NCBI GenBank assembly: GCA_014529385.2
Contig: CM043942.1
Span: 22,054,991 to 22,118,990 of the forward strand
Source: Adiantum capillus-veneris
Taxonomy: Eukaryota > Streptophyta > Polypodiopsida > Polypodiales > Pteridaceae
Direction of reading: 5' to 3'
Length of the DNA stretch: 64,000 nt
The notes under the pieces were generated by a model. That model did not search any database, was not told where the DNA came from, and worked only from the letters and a program-made list of their open reading frames with translations. The stretch's first letter is position 1. Each line of letters starts with the position of its first letter. A program made the translations under genes and the position numbers. Below, one piece after another: positions 11,641 through 21,321 of the stretch.

Positions 11641-12130
11641 GCCATCCATCAAAAGAAAACTGCCAAGGAACAAGCAGAGCTTAAAAAAATCCAAGCAAGA
11701 GTTGAGGCTCGAAAACGACAACAACGTCTTAGACGCCAACGAGAGGCTAATCTGGGAATCACGCAAGCATTTTTCGAGGACACAGATGACGACTCATTAG
11801 AATCTGAGCCACCCCTACGATACCCAATTGAGCTAAGTAGCCCCTATGGGAAAGTACTATACAATGCCTTATTAGATACGGGAGCTAAACACAATTTGTT
11901 GTCCTATGGAGTTTGGTGTCAATTAGGGAAACTGACCCTATCCCTGAGTACGATGCAAGTCAAGGGCATTAATAAAAAGAAAACTGCTATTCTTGGAGTC
12001 CTTCAGACCCCTGTTGTCTATGACAATGGAAGCATAGTGCAGAGGTTTCTAGTCATGCCCGCGGGAGCTATGGAAGGCAATGTAAACCTGGGACGCACGT
12101 GGATGTTGGCAACCAAATGCACTATTGATT
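11641..12130 (+). CDS. Second aspartic protease-like domain (PR2) after integrase
   Basis: In the same ORF as integrase, about 60 codons after it, is a complete retropepsin-like pattern of about 105 residues (11818-12130). It has the strand YPIELSSPYGKV, the catalytic loop ALLDTGAKHNLLS (Asp codon 11875-11877, canonical DTGA), a flap-like region (MQVKGINKKK), the hydrophobic RFLVMPAG, and the closing NLGRTWM that parallels ILGRDWL. The upstream PR1 has DGG. A protease after integrase is not a Ty3/gypsy layout I know. A charged, Arg/Gln-rich helix (11640-11760) links it to integrase. No stop interrupts it. Gypsy 2 lacks it. Function is inferred from pattern only; it could be a binding domain using the protease fold. 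Confidence 0.7.
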
Positions 12131-12918
12131 GGGATACTGGTAGTGTCACGACGCGACCACCAACTCTTACCCCTATCATTCAAGCAAAGTCACCTACGTT
12201 GCAAACTCTAGCAAAGTTGAAGGATAGCCAACATTCACAAGCCAAGGTGGTTAACTCGTTTTTGCCGGCTACCCATGAACCTAGCACTTCAACACTTGTA
12301 GTTGTAGCAAGCAGTAATATTGCAAGTACTCAACCTGCACGACCTAAGAGTACATATCAATGGGTCCCCAAGGCCTTACTTCCAACAACCTCAACGCTCC
12401 CATCCATTCCAAGAAAAAATTTCCCTGGAAAACCAAGAGCGCGCCCTAGGAGAGTCAAGACCAAATCACGATGGATTCCAAAACGACTATTAGAAGCCCA
12501 AGGCTACTATGATGGAAATGAGCAAATCTGGGTACCTAAACGTAAAATGTGTCCTTCCCTATCGACAACAAACCCATATGAGTCAAATAGTGTAACGCTA
12601 AAGCCAATTGCAGACCGTGGGAAGGGAAAGATCACAGAATGCTACACACCTAGTCCAGAGCTAGTTTGGGCTCCAAGGCAAAACCAATTTATTTTACCTA
12701 GCTCAGGAAGGGGGGAGTTCCATGAAGCTTCTAGCTCCTCATGTAATACATCCATAGAGGTAAAAGCTTCTACACAGCCTCCATCTATAGTAGTGGACCT
12801 CCATGAAGCTACAAAAGAATCCACACCTCCGAGTGTTCAAGAATCACCTGATGAACCACTTCAAGTTCCTGGGAGAGTACCTTACCACCCTTGCAACTTG
12901 ACAAGGCACCTAGGGTAA
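12131..12918 (+). CDS. Trp-Pro-Lys-rich C-terminal tail of gypsy 1 pol
   Basis: The last 260 codons of the integrase-PR2 ORF are disordered and Ser/Thr/Pro-rich but carry spaced aromatic motifs. These are YQWVPKALL (about 12352), RWIPKRLL followed by EAQGYY and QIWVPK (12469-12546), and LVWAPRQ (about 12659). The same motifs occur in order in gypsy 2 (27344-27530, 27645) and as several copies in the relic at 33070-33700. The central motif is nearly identical between gypsy 1 and gypsy 2 while the sequence around it varies, which suggests selection. I do not recognise the domain. It could be a nucleic-acid or chromatin targeting tail standing in for a chromodomain. Confidence 0.65.
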
Positions 12919-13104
12919 TAGAAAACTACTGGCAAAAATCCTCACCTATTACCAACTGGAACAATTGGTTTCAAAGGGTGACGAAATCATTTCAAACGGT
13001 ATGATCTACCCAAGGGAGGGGGGAGTGTTTGTTGATATCCATTATTCACTTGCTTCCCTCTCAACCTTTCTCCCTGACCTCTTAATCTCCAATCTTAGGG
13101 AATG
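12919..13104 (+). other. Internal polypurine tract region
   Basis: Pol ends at 12918. A polypurine run, AAGGGAGGGGGGAG, at 13012-13025 is followed directly by TGTTTG. It resembles the true polypurine tract at 15016-15026 and recurs in gypsy 2 at 27995-28008. It could act as a second plus-strand primer or be a relic LTR edge. Confidence 0.5.
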
Positions 13105-13114
13105 TATATATAAA
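13105..13114 (+). promoter_or_regulatory. Internal TATA box before accessory ORF
   Basis: TATATATAAA about 140 bp upstream of the accessory ORF start at 13252. The surrounding GGGAATG and CTTATACTCAC are conserved in gypsy 2 (28088-28097). It would suit an internal promoter for a separate transcript. Only the sequence match supports this. Confidence 0.45.
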
Positions 13115-13251
13115 GCCTTATACTCACAAAAACAAGATAAAAAAGTAAAAGAGCAAGAGCCATAACAAAAAATCATAAAAACAAATTATGCACAAGAACA
13201 CGACCCTTGTAATATTTGCACTCTAACCATCATCTATTTGCGTGTACAGAT

Positions 13252-13674
13252 ATGGCTAGTACGCTAGAGTCATCCGTTCCTGCCTTGGGTGAGAGGTACC
13301 CTCGTTACTTTTCACAAATATTTCACATGGTCTTTCCAGTGCTTGCATGTGAATGGGATTTGATAGGTACGCTAGCATGTGAGAGGAATTTTGAGAAGTT
13401 AGAATGGCTGATACGTCTCTTGACCACGTCTGATCCATACTTAGTAGAGAGCGTTTCTCCCATTTCACAAGCCTACCCTTTTGACCAAGATGACTATAGG
13501 CGTCTAGCGACCTTCTTAGTAAACATGGGCACCTATGATGAAGAAGAAAATTTACAGGACTACACGGATGGCACATATGGTCTCATGGATGATGACTTTG
13601 TTTATCTCGACGACGAGGATAGGGGTTTAGCCTTAGGGTTCCCCCCCAACCTCTACAATATCCTATTCCCTTGA
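13252..13674 (+). CDS. Accessory ORF between pol and 3' LTR
   Basis: An uninterrupted 140-codon ORF starting MASTLESS. I chose 13252 because it has G at -3 and +4; an in-frame ATG at 13216 would give 152 codons. The protein starts with a mixed hydrophobic part (YFSQIFHMVFPVLACEW) and a helix (FEKLEWLIRLL), and ends very acidic (GLMDDDFVYLDDEDRG). I see no signal peptide or clear membrane span, so it is not an obvious env-like protein. It lies on the sense strand after an internal TATA box. Gypsy 2 has lost it. Athila and Tat elements can carry extra ORFs here, but I do not recognise this one. Confidence 0.55.
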   Translation: MASTLESSVPALGERYPRYFSQIFHMVFPVLACEWDLIGTLACERNFEKLEWLIRLLTTSDPYLVESVSPISQAYPFDQDDYRRLATFLVNMGTYDEEENLQDYTDGTYGLMDDDFVYLDDEDRGLALGFPPNLYNILFP

Positions 13675-15015
13675 CTCTCCAGGGGAAGTGAAAATAATTA
13701 GGTTAGGGTTCCTTATGTTTTTTGTTGTGTTCAATAAGTGTTGGTATCTTTTTCCACTAATGTGCCTCCTGGAGGTATTACTTTTGTTTCCTAGTGTGTA
13801 CAGGAGCGTGTTGCTATTGATAAGATTTGGACCTTCATGGAATCTTTATCTCGAATCACTCTTCAAATCAAGCACGAAATCGACACAAACAGGTGTTTCT
13901 TGTCCATTACCATTGCCCCTTATCTTTTTTGCATCTATGATTGTCTGCTTTAATTGTGATTGGTAGCCTAATATTCACAGCATTTGCTTAGTATCAAACA
14001 TTTAATTCAATGTAATTTTTTGTCATAATCACTTGTCTAGGTTTAAAAATCAAGCAGTCCGACTAAGCTAGTTTGACCAAGTTAGGTGTTAGAGATCTTC
14101 TCTTAATACCACGGGGATGCCTTCCTAATAATTAATGGTTACTTAGGTTCTTGATTTGATTTAGGCAGCATTGTGTGAAATGTACTAGGGCTTTCTAGTG
14201 GGCTTGACCCTATTGACCTTTAGCTTAAGTATTATAAAGGGAGTTTACTAGTGAGATGAGCCTGGGGAGGTGTATCAGTGTTATATGACCCCCCAAAGTT
14301 ACAAAATTAAAATGATGAAAATGAATAAACAAAAAATCAAAGTGCCACAATGTAAAATCTTAAGCTGGAAGAGAAATCTCAGCTTGATTTGGTACTTCAC
14401 TCACATGTATTGCCTATGGTACTAGAGCCCTAGAGGTTCCCAGTGTGGGCGCTTTTCCTTGAAAAGCAAAAAACCCAAGGCATACAAAATAAGCACACAC
14501 ATCAAATTGAATCACTGTGAAAACACTTTGGGGGGTCAAAGAAAAGGTAATCAGTCAGGCGATGATTTCATGAGAAATTCCTTTTATCGTAGCTTAACTA
14601 CAAGGTCCTCTAGGTATAGCCTCTAGTCAGCCCTCGAACATGAAATACTTGGCTCTCGCGATTAAACAACTTAATTAACCAGAGAAAATTAAGAAGCTTA
14701 CCCATGGTATTAATATTCGATCTCTAGTGCCTTTCGATCGTCAAATTAGCGACCCCAGACTTGTTTAATTTTTTACCTTTACATCTGTTTATGCATTTGA
14801 TTACATTGCAATTTAATGTTCATTGCTGACAAATTGTTTGAAATTCTTTTACCAATCAATTTGTCTACCTAAAACTGCATATGCTTTTTAATCACTTATG
14901 AGAATGCAATTACTGTGCCAATGTTGTTTGATTTTGCAGTGACATTCATCTCAAATGCTCTTCCACCTTGACGAACGAGCTTCAACTCAATAGCTTCCGA
15001 GACGGAATCTACATC
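13675..15015 (+). other. Gypsy 1 3' noncoding region
   Basis: About 1.3 kb with no supported gene. It is conserved with gypsy 2 (about 28330-29590), including a block starting GTGTGGGCGCTTTTCCTTG near 14440 and a TTTGATTTTGCAG near 14928 that looks like a plant 3' splice site. A donor for that acceptor is not evident. Conservation in a deletion derivative hints at a cis role in packaging or 3' processing. Confidence 0.5.
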
Positions 15016-15026
15016 AGGAAGGGGGA
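15016..15026 (+). other. Polypurine tract of gypsy 1
   Basis: AGGAAGGGGGA, two bases before the 3' LTR (TGTTAACC at 15029). This is the expected plus-strand primer. The same tract precedes the gypsy 2 3' LTR (29591-29600) and the relic LTR at 35197. Confidence 0.85.
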
Positions 15027-15028
15027 CA

Positions 15029-15331
15029 TGTTAACCCTCACGGCTCATGGACACCCCATCACCCACGACGGACGTGTATTATGTATTTGGTAGAGTCAGG
15101 TACCGGGCTTGTCGGACCAATAGGAAAAGGGTAAGAGTGATCGCCGATGAGAGGCGCACTCTAACTGGGACATTCAAGGGATTAGTTGGGTAAGCATGGG
15201 CTCCCAAGTGTGAATGGGGTGAGCTCATATAAAAGCCAACTAAACCTAAAATTCACTTATCGTCTCATTTGTGCAATAGAAGAGTGCTCTTGCTCCATCT
15301 CCATCTCCATCTTCTTCTTCTTCACCTCCTT

Positions 15332-15398
<67 letters not shown>

Positions 15399-15633
15399 CG
15401 ATCGAGCATTGCGGCGGCACGACGGCGGTGAAGCGGTTGAGCGCGACGTAGTGGCGTCTCCTTCTTCTTCACGGCGAGGAATCCTCCACGGCAGGAGCAT
15501 AGAGCGGTGAGGGACACACCATTGCCCTCTTTTGAGCTTACTAGTTAAGCTAGTTGTGTGCTTGGAGCCGTTTGTGGCTCACACACAGTGTTAGGCAAGG
15601 CCCTTGCTTTGACAGTGCGGCAAGGAGCGCACA
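15029..15633 (+). repeat. Gypsy 1 3' LTR
   Basis: The 605-bp partner of 1705-2347, followed by the right TAGGA duplication. The 38-bp length difference from the 5' LTR lies mainly in the microsatellite: here (TG)13 and about (AG)20 (15331-15396) against about 41 AG units in the 5' LTR. TATA box at 15228-15234. Confidence 0.95.
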
Positions 15634-16143
15634 TAGGAAGTCGAAAAGAACTCTTGGTATGATACTTCTTAAAACCCTTTACATAATGTTGGTCAACCAG
15701 GTTAGAGCACAGAGAACGTACCTCTGGTGCAATGGTGGAAGCTTGTGCCGAACGCAGATTGCTCAGAATGGCAAGAACACGCCGAGCGCGTTCAAATTGG
15801 CAAAGCTTAATTACATGATACTTGTTGAACGCTGATTGCTCTGAATGGTCAGTTAGACCAAGCACGTTCATGTTGACAAGGTGGATATATGGATCTTTTA
15901 TGGAATTGATTTAACCTGGTTTTTGAGACGATACAAATGGGTTGTAAAGGTTTTTAAGATGGGCTCAACACTAAGAGTTTCTTGAGGAAAAATTGGCTAG
16001 CAAGTAACTCCAACCAGAAACTGGAAAGAGTGGAAAGGTTATCCCTTCGAAGATGCCACTTGGGGAGGATGAATTTCTCTTCTCAAAGATTTTCCCAATT
16101 TCGGTTGAGATGAGGACATCTCAAATTCTTAAGTTGGGGTGAT
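15634..16143 (+). pseudogene. pol: Chromovirus 3' interior with chromodomain remnant
   Basis: This resumes the host element after the TAGGA duplication. The first 380 bp are decayed. At 16022-16072 the frame reads WKEWKGYPFEDATWGG then stop, which matches the core of an integrase chromodomain (VKWKGY...DATWE). An EEFLFSKIFPNFG-like tail follows in another frame. This identifies the host as a chromovirus, a lineage whose chromodomain directs integration to heterochromatin. A polypurine-like AAGTTGGGGTGAT (16131-16143) touches the 3' LTR. RT, RNase H and most of integrase are absent. Confidence 0.7.
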
Positions 16144-16626
16144 TGTAAGGTTTCCAGTTTCTGAAACCTTAAAGGTTGTATAAAGCTTAATCAAACTGAT
16201 AAGATTATGGAAAAAGCAATGTAGAATTGTTCGACCATGGCAAATCTTGGTATTTTTGTAATCTTAAGCGCAACAAACCCCGGGCTAGAAATTTTCAGAA
16301 TTGAATTCCGATAAAAACTGGCATAGTTATGACCCCTGGAAGTTTACACTGTGAATTGAGTAAAATAGGTAAAATTGAAGGGTTGCAGTAATCATTTAAG
16401 CATAGACTTTATTAAAGTCCTCCTAGATATTTACAAGATATTTATCAATTAAGCAAAAATAGGTGCATAATTGATATTTTAAAAGCTGGCAGGTAATGGG
16501 AGGGTCATCACTGACCTGCCAGGGACTCATTTAGCAACAGGGGTCATTTTTTGATCCGTAGGGGGCTGCTTGAACTGCAAGCAATTGCTTTTTTAAGCCT
16601 GTGAGAGCTTAAGAGTGCCAGAAAAC

Positions 16627-16634
16627 TATAAATA
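16627..16634 (+). promoter_or_regulatory. Chromovirus LTR TATA box
   Basis: TATAAATA followed by GG, with GC-richer sequence and CATTGTACACAG about 30 bp downstream where transcription could begin. It is the best promoter candidate in this LTR. Confidence 0.6.
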
Positions 16635-17059
16635 GGACCCCTAGCTTCACATTGTACACAGACTCAGAGCCTTGATACTCTCTCTCTCATCTAGAGAGAA
16701 CACTACGCAGAAATCATTAGAGATTAATCTCCAAATGATTAACCTAAACGGTAATTAGTCTAATCTTTCTTAATTAGCAAGGTTAGATTAAGATATTTGT
16801 TAATAAATCAACGATTAGGCCTATGTATGCTCCTCAAACCTCTCTTAATTAATTAATCTCTGCTGATTATTAGAATTAAGCTTAGTAATACTAAGCTAAT
16901 TAATTATCCTATTATAATAGGACTGAAATTAGCCAAATTAACCATGAATTAACGGTAAATATATTAGTTAAGATTAGATTAAGATGAAGTCATTATCAGA
17001 GATACACTAGACAGTTACTAATTTAGGAAAATCATCCTATAATTTTCAGAGAAGTTTTC

Positions 17060-19000
17060 CTAATTAATTAGGCAGAATTATTTTGTTTTTTGAGAAATTT
17101 TAATAGGGGAAATTAGTAAATGAATTTCAAATGTTGTGATATATTTATCAGTGGTTAAATAGGTGTTCAAGAACCCGTGATAATTAGGAGAAGCTCAGAA
17201 AATCAATCTAGCTAATTACTTTAGCTAAAATAACCTATTTTTTGAGTAATTTAAATAAGAGAAATCAGTAAATATAATTCAAATGTTGCGATATATTTAT
17301 CAGTGGTTAATTAGGTGTTCAAAAACCCTTGATAATTAGGAAAAGCTTCGAAAATTAATATAGCTAATTAGTTTGGAAGAAATACTCTATTTTTTGAGAA
17401 ATTTAAATAGGGGAAATTAGTAAATAGATTTCAAATGTTGTGATATATTTATCAGTGGTTGATTAGTTGTTCAAAAACCTGTGATAATTAGGAGAAGCTC
17501 AGAAAATTAATCTAGCTAATTAATTTAGCAAAAATACTCTGTTTTTTGAGAAATTTAAATAGGGGAAATTCGTAAATGGATTTCAAATGTTGTGATATAT
17601 TTATCAGCGATTAGTTACGTGTTCAAGAACCCATGATAATTAGGAGAATCTCAGAAAATTAATCTAGCTAATTAATTTAGAAGAAATACTCTATTTTTTG
17701 AGTAATTTAAATAGGGGAAATTAGTAAATGGATTTCAAATTTGTGATATATTAATTAGTAGTTAATTAGGTGTTCAAAAACTCGTGATAATTAGTAGAAG
17801 CTTAGAAAATTAATCTAGCTAATTAAGTTAGAAGAAATACCTTGCTTTGTGAGTAATTTAAATAGAGAAAATTAGTAAATGGATTTCAAAATGTTGTGAT
17901 ATATTTATCAGTGGTTATTTAGGTGTTCAAAAACCCGTGATAATTATGAGAAGCTCAGAAAATAAATCTAGCTAATTACTTAAGCAGAATTACTATGTTT
18001 TTTGAGTAATTTAAATAGGGGAAATTAGTAAATTAAATTCAAATGCTGTGATATATTTATCAAGGGTTAATTAGGTATTAAGAAACCCGTGATAGTTAGG
18101 GGAAGCTCATATAATTAATCTAGCTAATTATTTTAGTCAAAAAACTCTGATTTTTAGACAAATTAAATAGGGGAAATTAGCAAATAGATTCAAATTAAAT
18201 TGACTTATTTTTTAGAGGTTAATTAGAGGTTATGAAATCCGTAATAATTATTCTGATCTCAGATAATTAGTTTAACTAATTATCTTAGTGGAATTCGCTG
18301 TTTTTAGGGATAAATTAAAGGAGGAAATTAGTAAATCATGTTCTATAATTACATGCTATTAATCAGAGCTATATTATAGGGTAAAACAGCCGTGATAATT
18401 ATTTCAAAGTTAAAAAAGTAGTATAGATATTTATCTAAGTCAAATTACACAATTTTTAGCTAAGAATTAAAGAGGGAAATTAGTAAATCATGCGATATGA
18501 TTACATGATATTTATCAGAGCTATATTATAGGGTAAAGAGGTCGTGATAATTATGCCAAGGTTCGAAACATAGTAAAGGTATTTATCTATGTCAAATTAC
18601 ACTATTTTTAGCTAAAACTAAAGAGATAAATTAGTAAATCATGTGCTATAATTACATGCTATTTATCAGAGCTTCACTATAGGGTAAAGAGACCGTGATA
18701 ATTATGCCAAGGTTAGAAAAGTAGTATAGATATTTATCTAAGTCAAAATATACTAATTTTGGTGGAAATTGCAAGGGAGAAATTAGTAATCATGCTGTAT
18801 GATTAAATTCTATTTATCACAATTAGCTTACATAGTAAAGAGGCCGTGATAAATATTTCAAGGTTAGAAAAGTAGTAGAAGTATTTATTTAAGTCAAATT
18901 ATCCTAATTTTAGCTGAAAATTGAAGATGAAAATTATATAATTAAGTTAGAAAATAATAAGATAATTATCAGAGGTCAAAAATATCATAATCTACTTGTG
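17060..19000 (+). repeat. Tandem array, about 152-bp unit, about 12-13 copies
   Basis: Units share GGGGAAATTAGTAAATGG, GTGATATATTTATCAGTGG, a GTTCAAAAACCCGTGATAA block and AAAATTAATCTAGCTAATTA. The ATATTTATC anchor falls at 17141, 17293, 17445, 17597, 17748, 17901 and 18053, a period of 151-153. Diverged units continue near 18205, 18359, 18511, 18661, 18812 and 18961. The later units share their own variant (GCTATATTATAGGGTAAAGAG), so the array has at least two subfamilies. It is AT-rich and noncoding. Confidence 0.85.
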
Positions 19001-19476
19001 GTAATTATACCATAGTTAAATTAGTGAGGTTATGAAATTATAATTGACCAAAAGTCCCATTTTTGGCAATTGATTAATTAAAATAAATAGACTTTGTGGT
19101 TAAAAGTTTTTAGAAAAATTATAGTAAGTGTAAACCTATGATATCAAGTTAAGGAAATGAAATCTTTAAGATAAATTAAATACAATAAATATTGAGCCCA
19201 AAATAAGTAGATTATTAGCTTAAAAGTTGATGGGAAAATTAGGAAAAAGATATAGAAAATTATAAGAAAGTTAGGAGAGCTTAGAAAACCCTTAGGGAAG
19301 CGGTGAAAAAAGTTATAATGTCTATATAGACAAATAAGAAATTACTAGGTCAAGAATTTATCAATTAAGACTATAAATTTAACCTTGGATGGGTTACGGT
19401 TGAATACAAAGGTTAAGTTTAGATTTTGAACTATTTACCTAATGATTAGACGACCTTTTTATAAGGATAAGAAGTT

Positions 19477-19662
19477 ATGATACCAAAAAGAACCCGAGAA
19501 AATCCTACATATGATGATGAGGACGTAGCTTCAAAACGAACTAGAGCGTCGCACGACGACGAAGCTAGGCCTAGTAGTAGGCCTACAGAGGAGAGTCTTC
19601 AGGCACCAGCGCAACAACAGATGGCCAATCAATCCCAGGTGGGTTTCTCATTATTCAATTAA
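19477..19662 (+). CDS. Short ORF inside chromovirus LTR, possible gag leader
   Basis: A 61-codon ORF, MIPKRTRENPTYDDEDV and onwards, Asp/Arg/Pro-rich like the N-terminal end of some chromovirus Gags. It is much richer in G+C than the AT-rich LTR around it. A CAG-GTGGGT donor-like site lies near its end (about 19637). In the 5' LTR copy this ORF would lie about 1 kb upstream of gag. Some CRM-type chromoviruses begin gag in the LTR, so it may be a spliced gag start. Not demonstrated. Confidence 0.35.
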   Translation: MIPKRTRENPTYDDEDVASKRTRASHDDEARPSSRPTEESLQAPAQQQMANQSQVGFSLFN

Positions 19663-20750
19663 GTCTTTAATTAGTTTAAGTTCTTTTATAAGTTAGCATT
19701 GCATACGTAAGAAGGATAAACTGGCTGAAAACAGAAGGTAACTTCCAACGTGCATTGTTTATAAGGTAGGGAAGAATTGTTTGGGTTAAAATTGGTTGAA
19801 TTTGGAAGGATATGTTTGATCATCCTTAAGACAGCTTGTCTCAAGACACCTCCGACTCTTTAGTATAAATTGATGATAATGATTTGCTTTCTAGCCACGG
19901 TTAAGTCGGTCACCCCCATGAGCGATGAGTTTCTACTCCATGTCATGTCTTAATGTTTCTACATAAAGTAGGATACCGTTTTTTTATCCTAGGGGAGCCG
20001 CTGGTTGTATGGGCAACTGGTTTGGTGTATGGGCACCCGTAACCTTGGGTGGGGGTTTATCCACTCCGGATTTGAATAAGGAATGGGTGCCGTTTTTCAC
20101 CCTTAGGTGGTCTTGAGACAAAAAGAGTACTGGTCATGGTTATTATAGATAATGTTTTGATTGATAGTACCCTGTCTTAAGTTTAAATATGTCTGTTTTC
20201 TAAAAGAATGCTTTCAATGCTGTCTTTAATAATTGATTCCAGGAATTACTGTGACGAAAAGTTAAAGAAAACCATTATTTTAAATGTTTAAAACAATGTG
20301 ATAGTAAGATAAATGAATCATGTGTGAGTGCGGGGTGGTAAGTGGGGATTGACTAAGGTTTTCAATCATGGACGGGTGGACCTGATTAGTCAGGTAACTA
20401 TCCATCTCTGCGCACTAAAGTGTTTAGAAAACTTCTTCACTTGGAGAGGAGTCCACCAACGGCTGTGCCCTCACATCTGTTAGAGGGAAAAAAGCGTTGG
20501 CTCAGGATACCTTTGCCCAATATGTGGAAGTTATAGGGCCGAAAGACTTTTGGGATTGTTAGTATGTTATCCCGTTTCCGCTGCGAGACAGGACTAGGTG
20601 TTCTTCTAAGGCTATAGACCCAAGCCATTGTCAATGGCAAAGGTTTATTCCTTGGATTTTTCTTGTCTAGAGACTTCGATTTTTATAAGGCCTAGAGACC
20701 TGTCAAGGATCCCATCCCGATCACGGTATAGGCGGGTTGGGGAGCTTACA

Positions 20751-21316
20751 AACTCTCTGCCACATAGAAATCATGCCTCAACCTACAACAAATCCATAAA
20801 AACCATGCGTCAACCTACAACAAATCCATAAAAACCCTACAAGTGTGCAATAGGCTATGGTGGGCATTTTTAGAGCGTCTCTGTCTTTCATGCTAAAAAG
20901 TGTGCAAAAATCCTCATCCCCATTTTTGTGGTTGTTCTAGAGAACTCTTCATCTCTTGCTTCCAATGCTTGCGTATCACTTCATGACAACACCCCTGTGG
21001 GTGGATATGCTGTTACCCCATCTGAACCCATCCAATTAAGAAACAACATGCAAAATGAATGGTAAGCAGCTAGCTGTCCCAATATGAGTGGTGGCTAATT
21101 AGCAGCACTGGCCTGTGAGAGGCTATGGTTCAATCAATATGCAAGCCACAACATATTTGTATGTTGTCAAGATAGTGTCAATTTGTCATAGAAAGCGGCT
21201 ATGCTGGGGGGTTGTAATGGGAATTTCACCCAATTAGCAAAGCAAGCATGCAGTTGGTCTTGATTGGAGGTTAACAAGATGAGGAGAGGAAGATATGCAT
21301 CTGGGGGCCAAAGAGG
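20751..21316. other. Spacer between chromovirus and gypsy 2
   Basis: About 566 bp with no gene. It holds a 32-bp tandem duplication (20772-20836, unit containing CAACCTACAACAAATCC). The five bases that follow, 21317-21321 (TAGAG), are the left gypsy 2 duplication. Confidence 0.6.
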
Positions 21317-21321
21317 TAGAG

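Larger units (their letters stand above)
1705..15633 (+). mobile_element. Gypsy 1: full-length Athila-like Ty3/gypsy element
   Basis: A complete 13,929-bp LTR retrotransposon bounded by TG...CA LTRs (1705-2347 and 15029-15633) and a perfect 5-bp target duplication, TAGGA, at 1700-1704 and 15634-15638. Order: 5' LTR, tRNA-Asp PBS, 1.1 kb leader, gag, protease, RT, RNase H, integrase, a second protease-like domain, a Trp-rich tail, an internal polypurine tract with TATA box, an accessory ORF, 1.3 kb noncoding, a polypurine tract and the 3' LTR. Athila-like features are the tRNA-Asp primer, the long leader, the D-x-G-A protease followed by an ILGRPF motif, and the ORF after pol. The second protease and Trp tail are not part of Athila as I know it. 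Several stops and two RT frameshifts make this copy non-functional. It sits inside the chromovirus. Confidence 0.95.
16144..20750 (+). repeat. Chromovirus 3' LTR, 4.6 kb
   Basis: The LTR starts TGTAAGG after a polypurine-like tract and ends GGAGCTTACA, giving matching inverted ends. Its last 440 bp equal the 5' LTR part at 1-440. At 4,607 bp it is very long for a Ty3/gypsy LTR, though long LTRs are known in the Del/Tekay group. A TATA box at 16627 gives a U3 of about 480 bp and a 4.1 kb R-U5. It holds a tandem array of about 150-bp units (17060-19000) and a short ORF (19477-19662). The five bases after it are AACTC; the left duplication is outside the window. Confidence 0.9.

Noticed and set aside
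13026-15028. A nested LTR starting at the internal polypurine tract (TGTTTG at 13026)
   Set aside because: No matching second copy, CA end or target duplication was found, and the same stretch is collinear in gypsy 2. I kept it as part of the element but note the alternative.
17060-19000. CRISPR-like periodic array
   Set aside because: Units of about 152 bp are contiguous and diverge gradually, with no short identical repeats and unique spacers; it is a tandem repeat inside an LTR.
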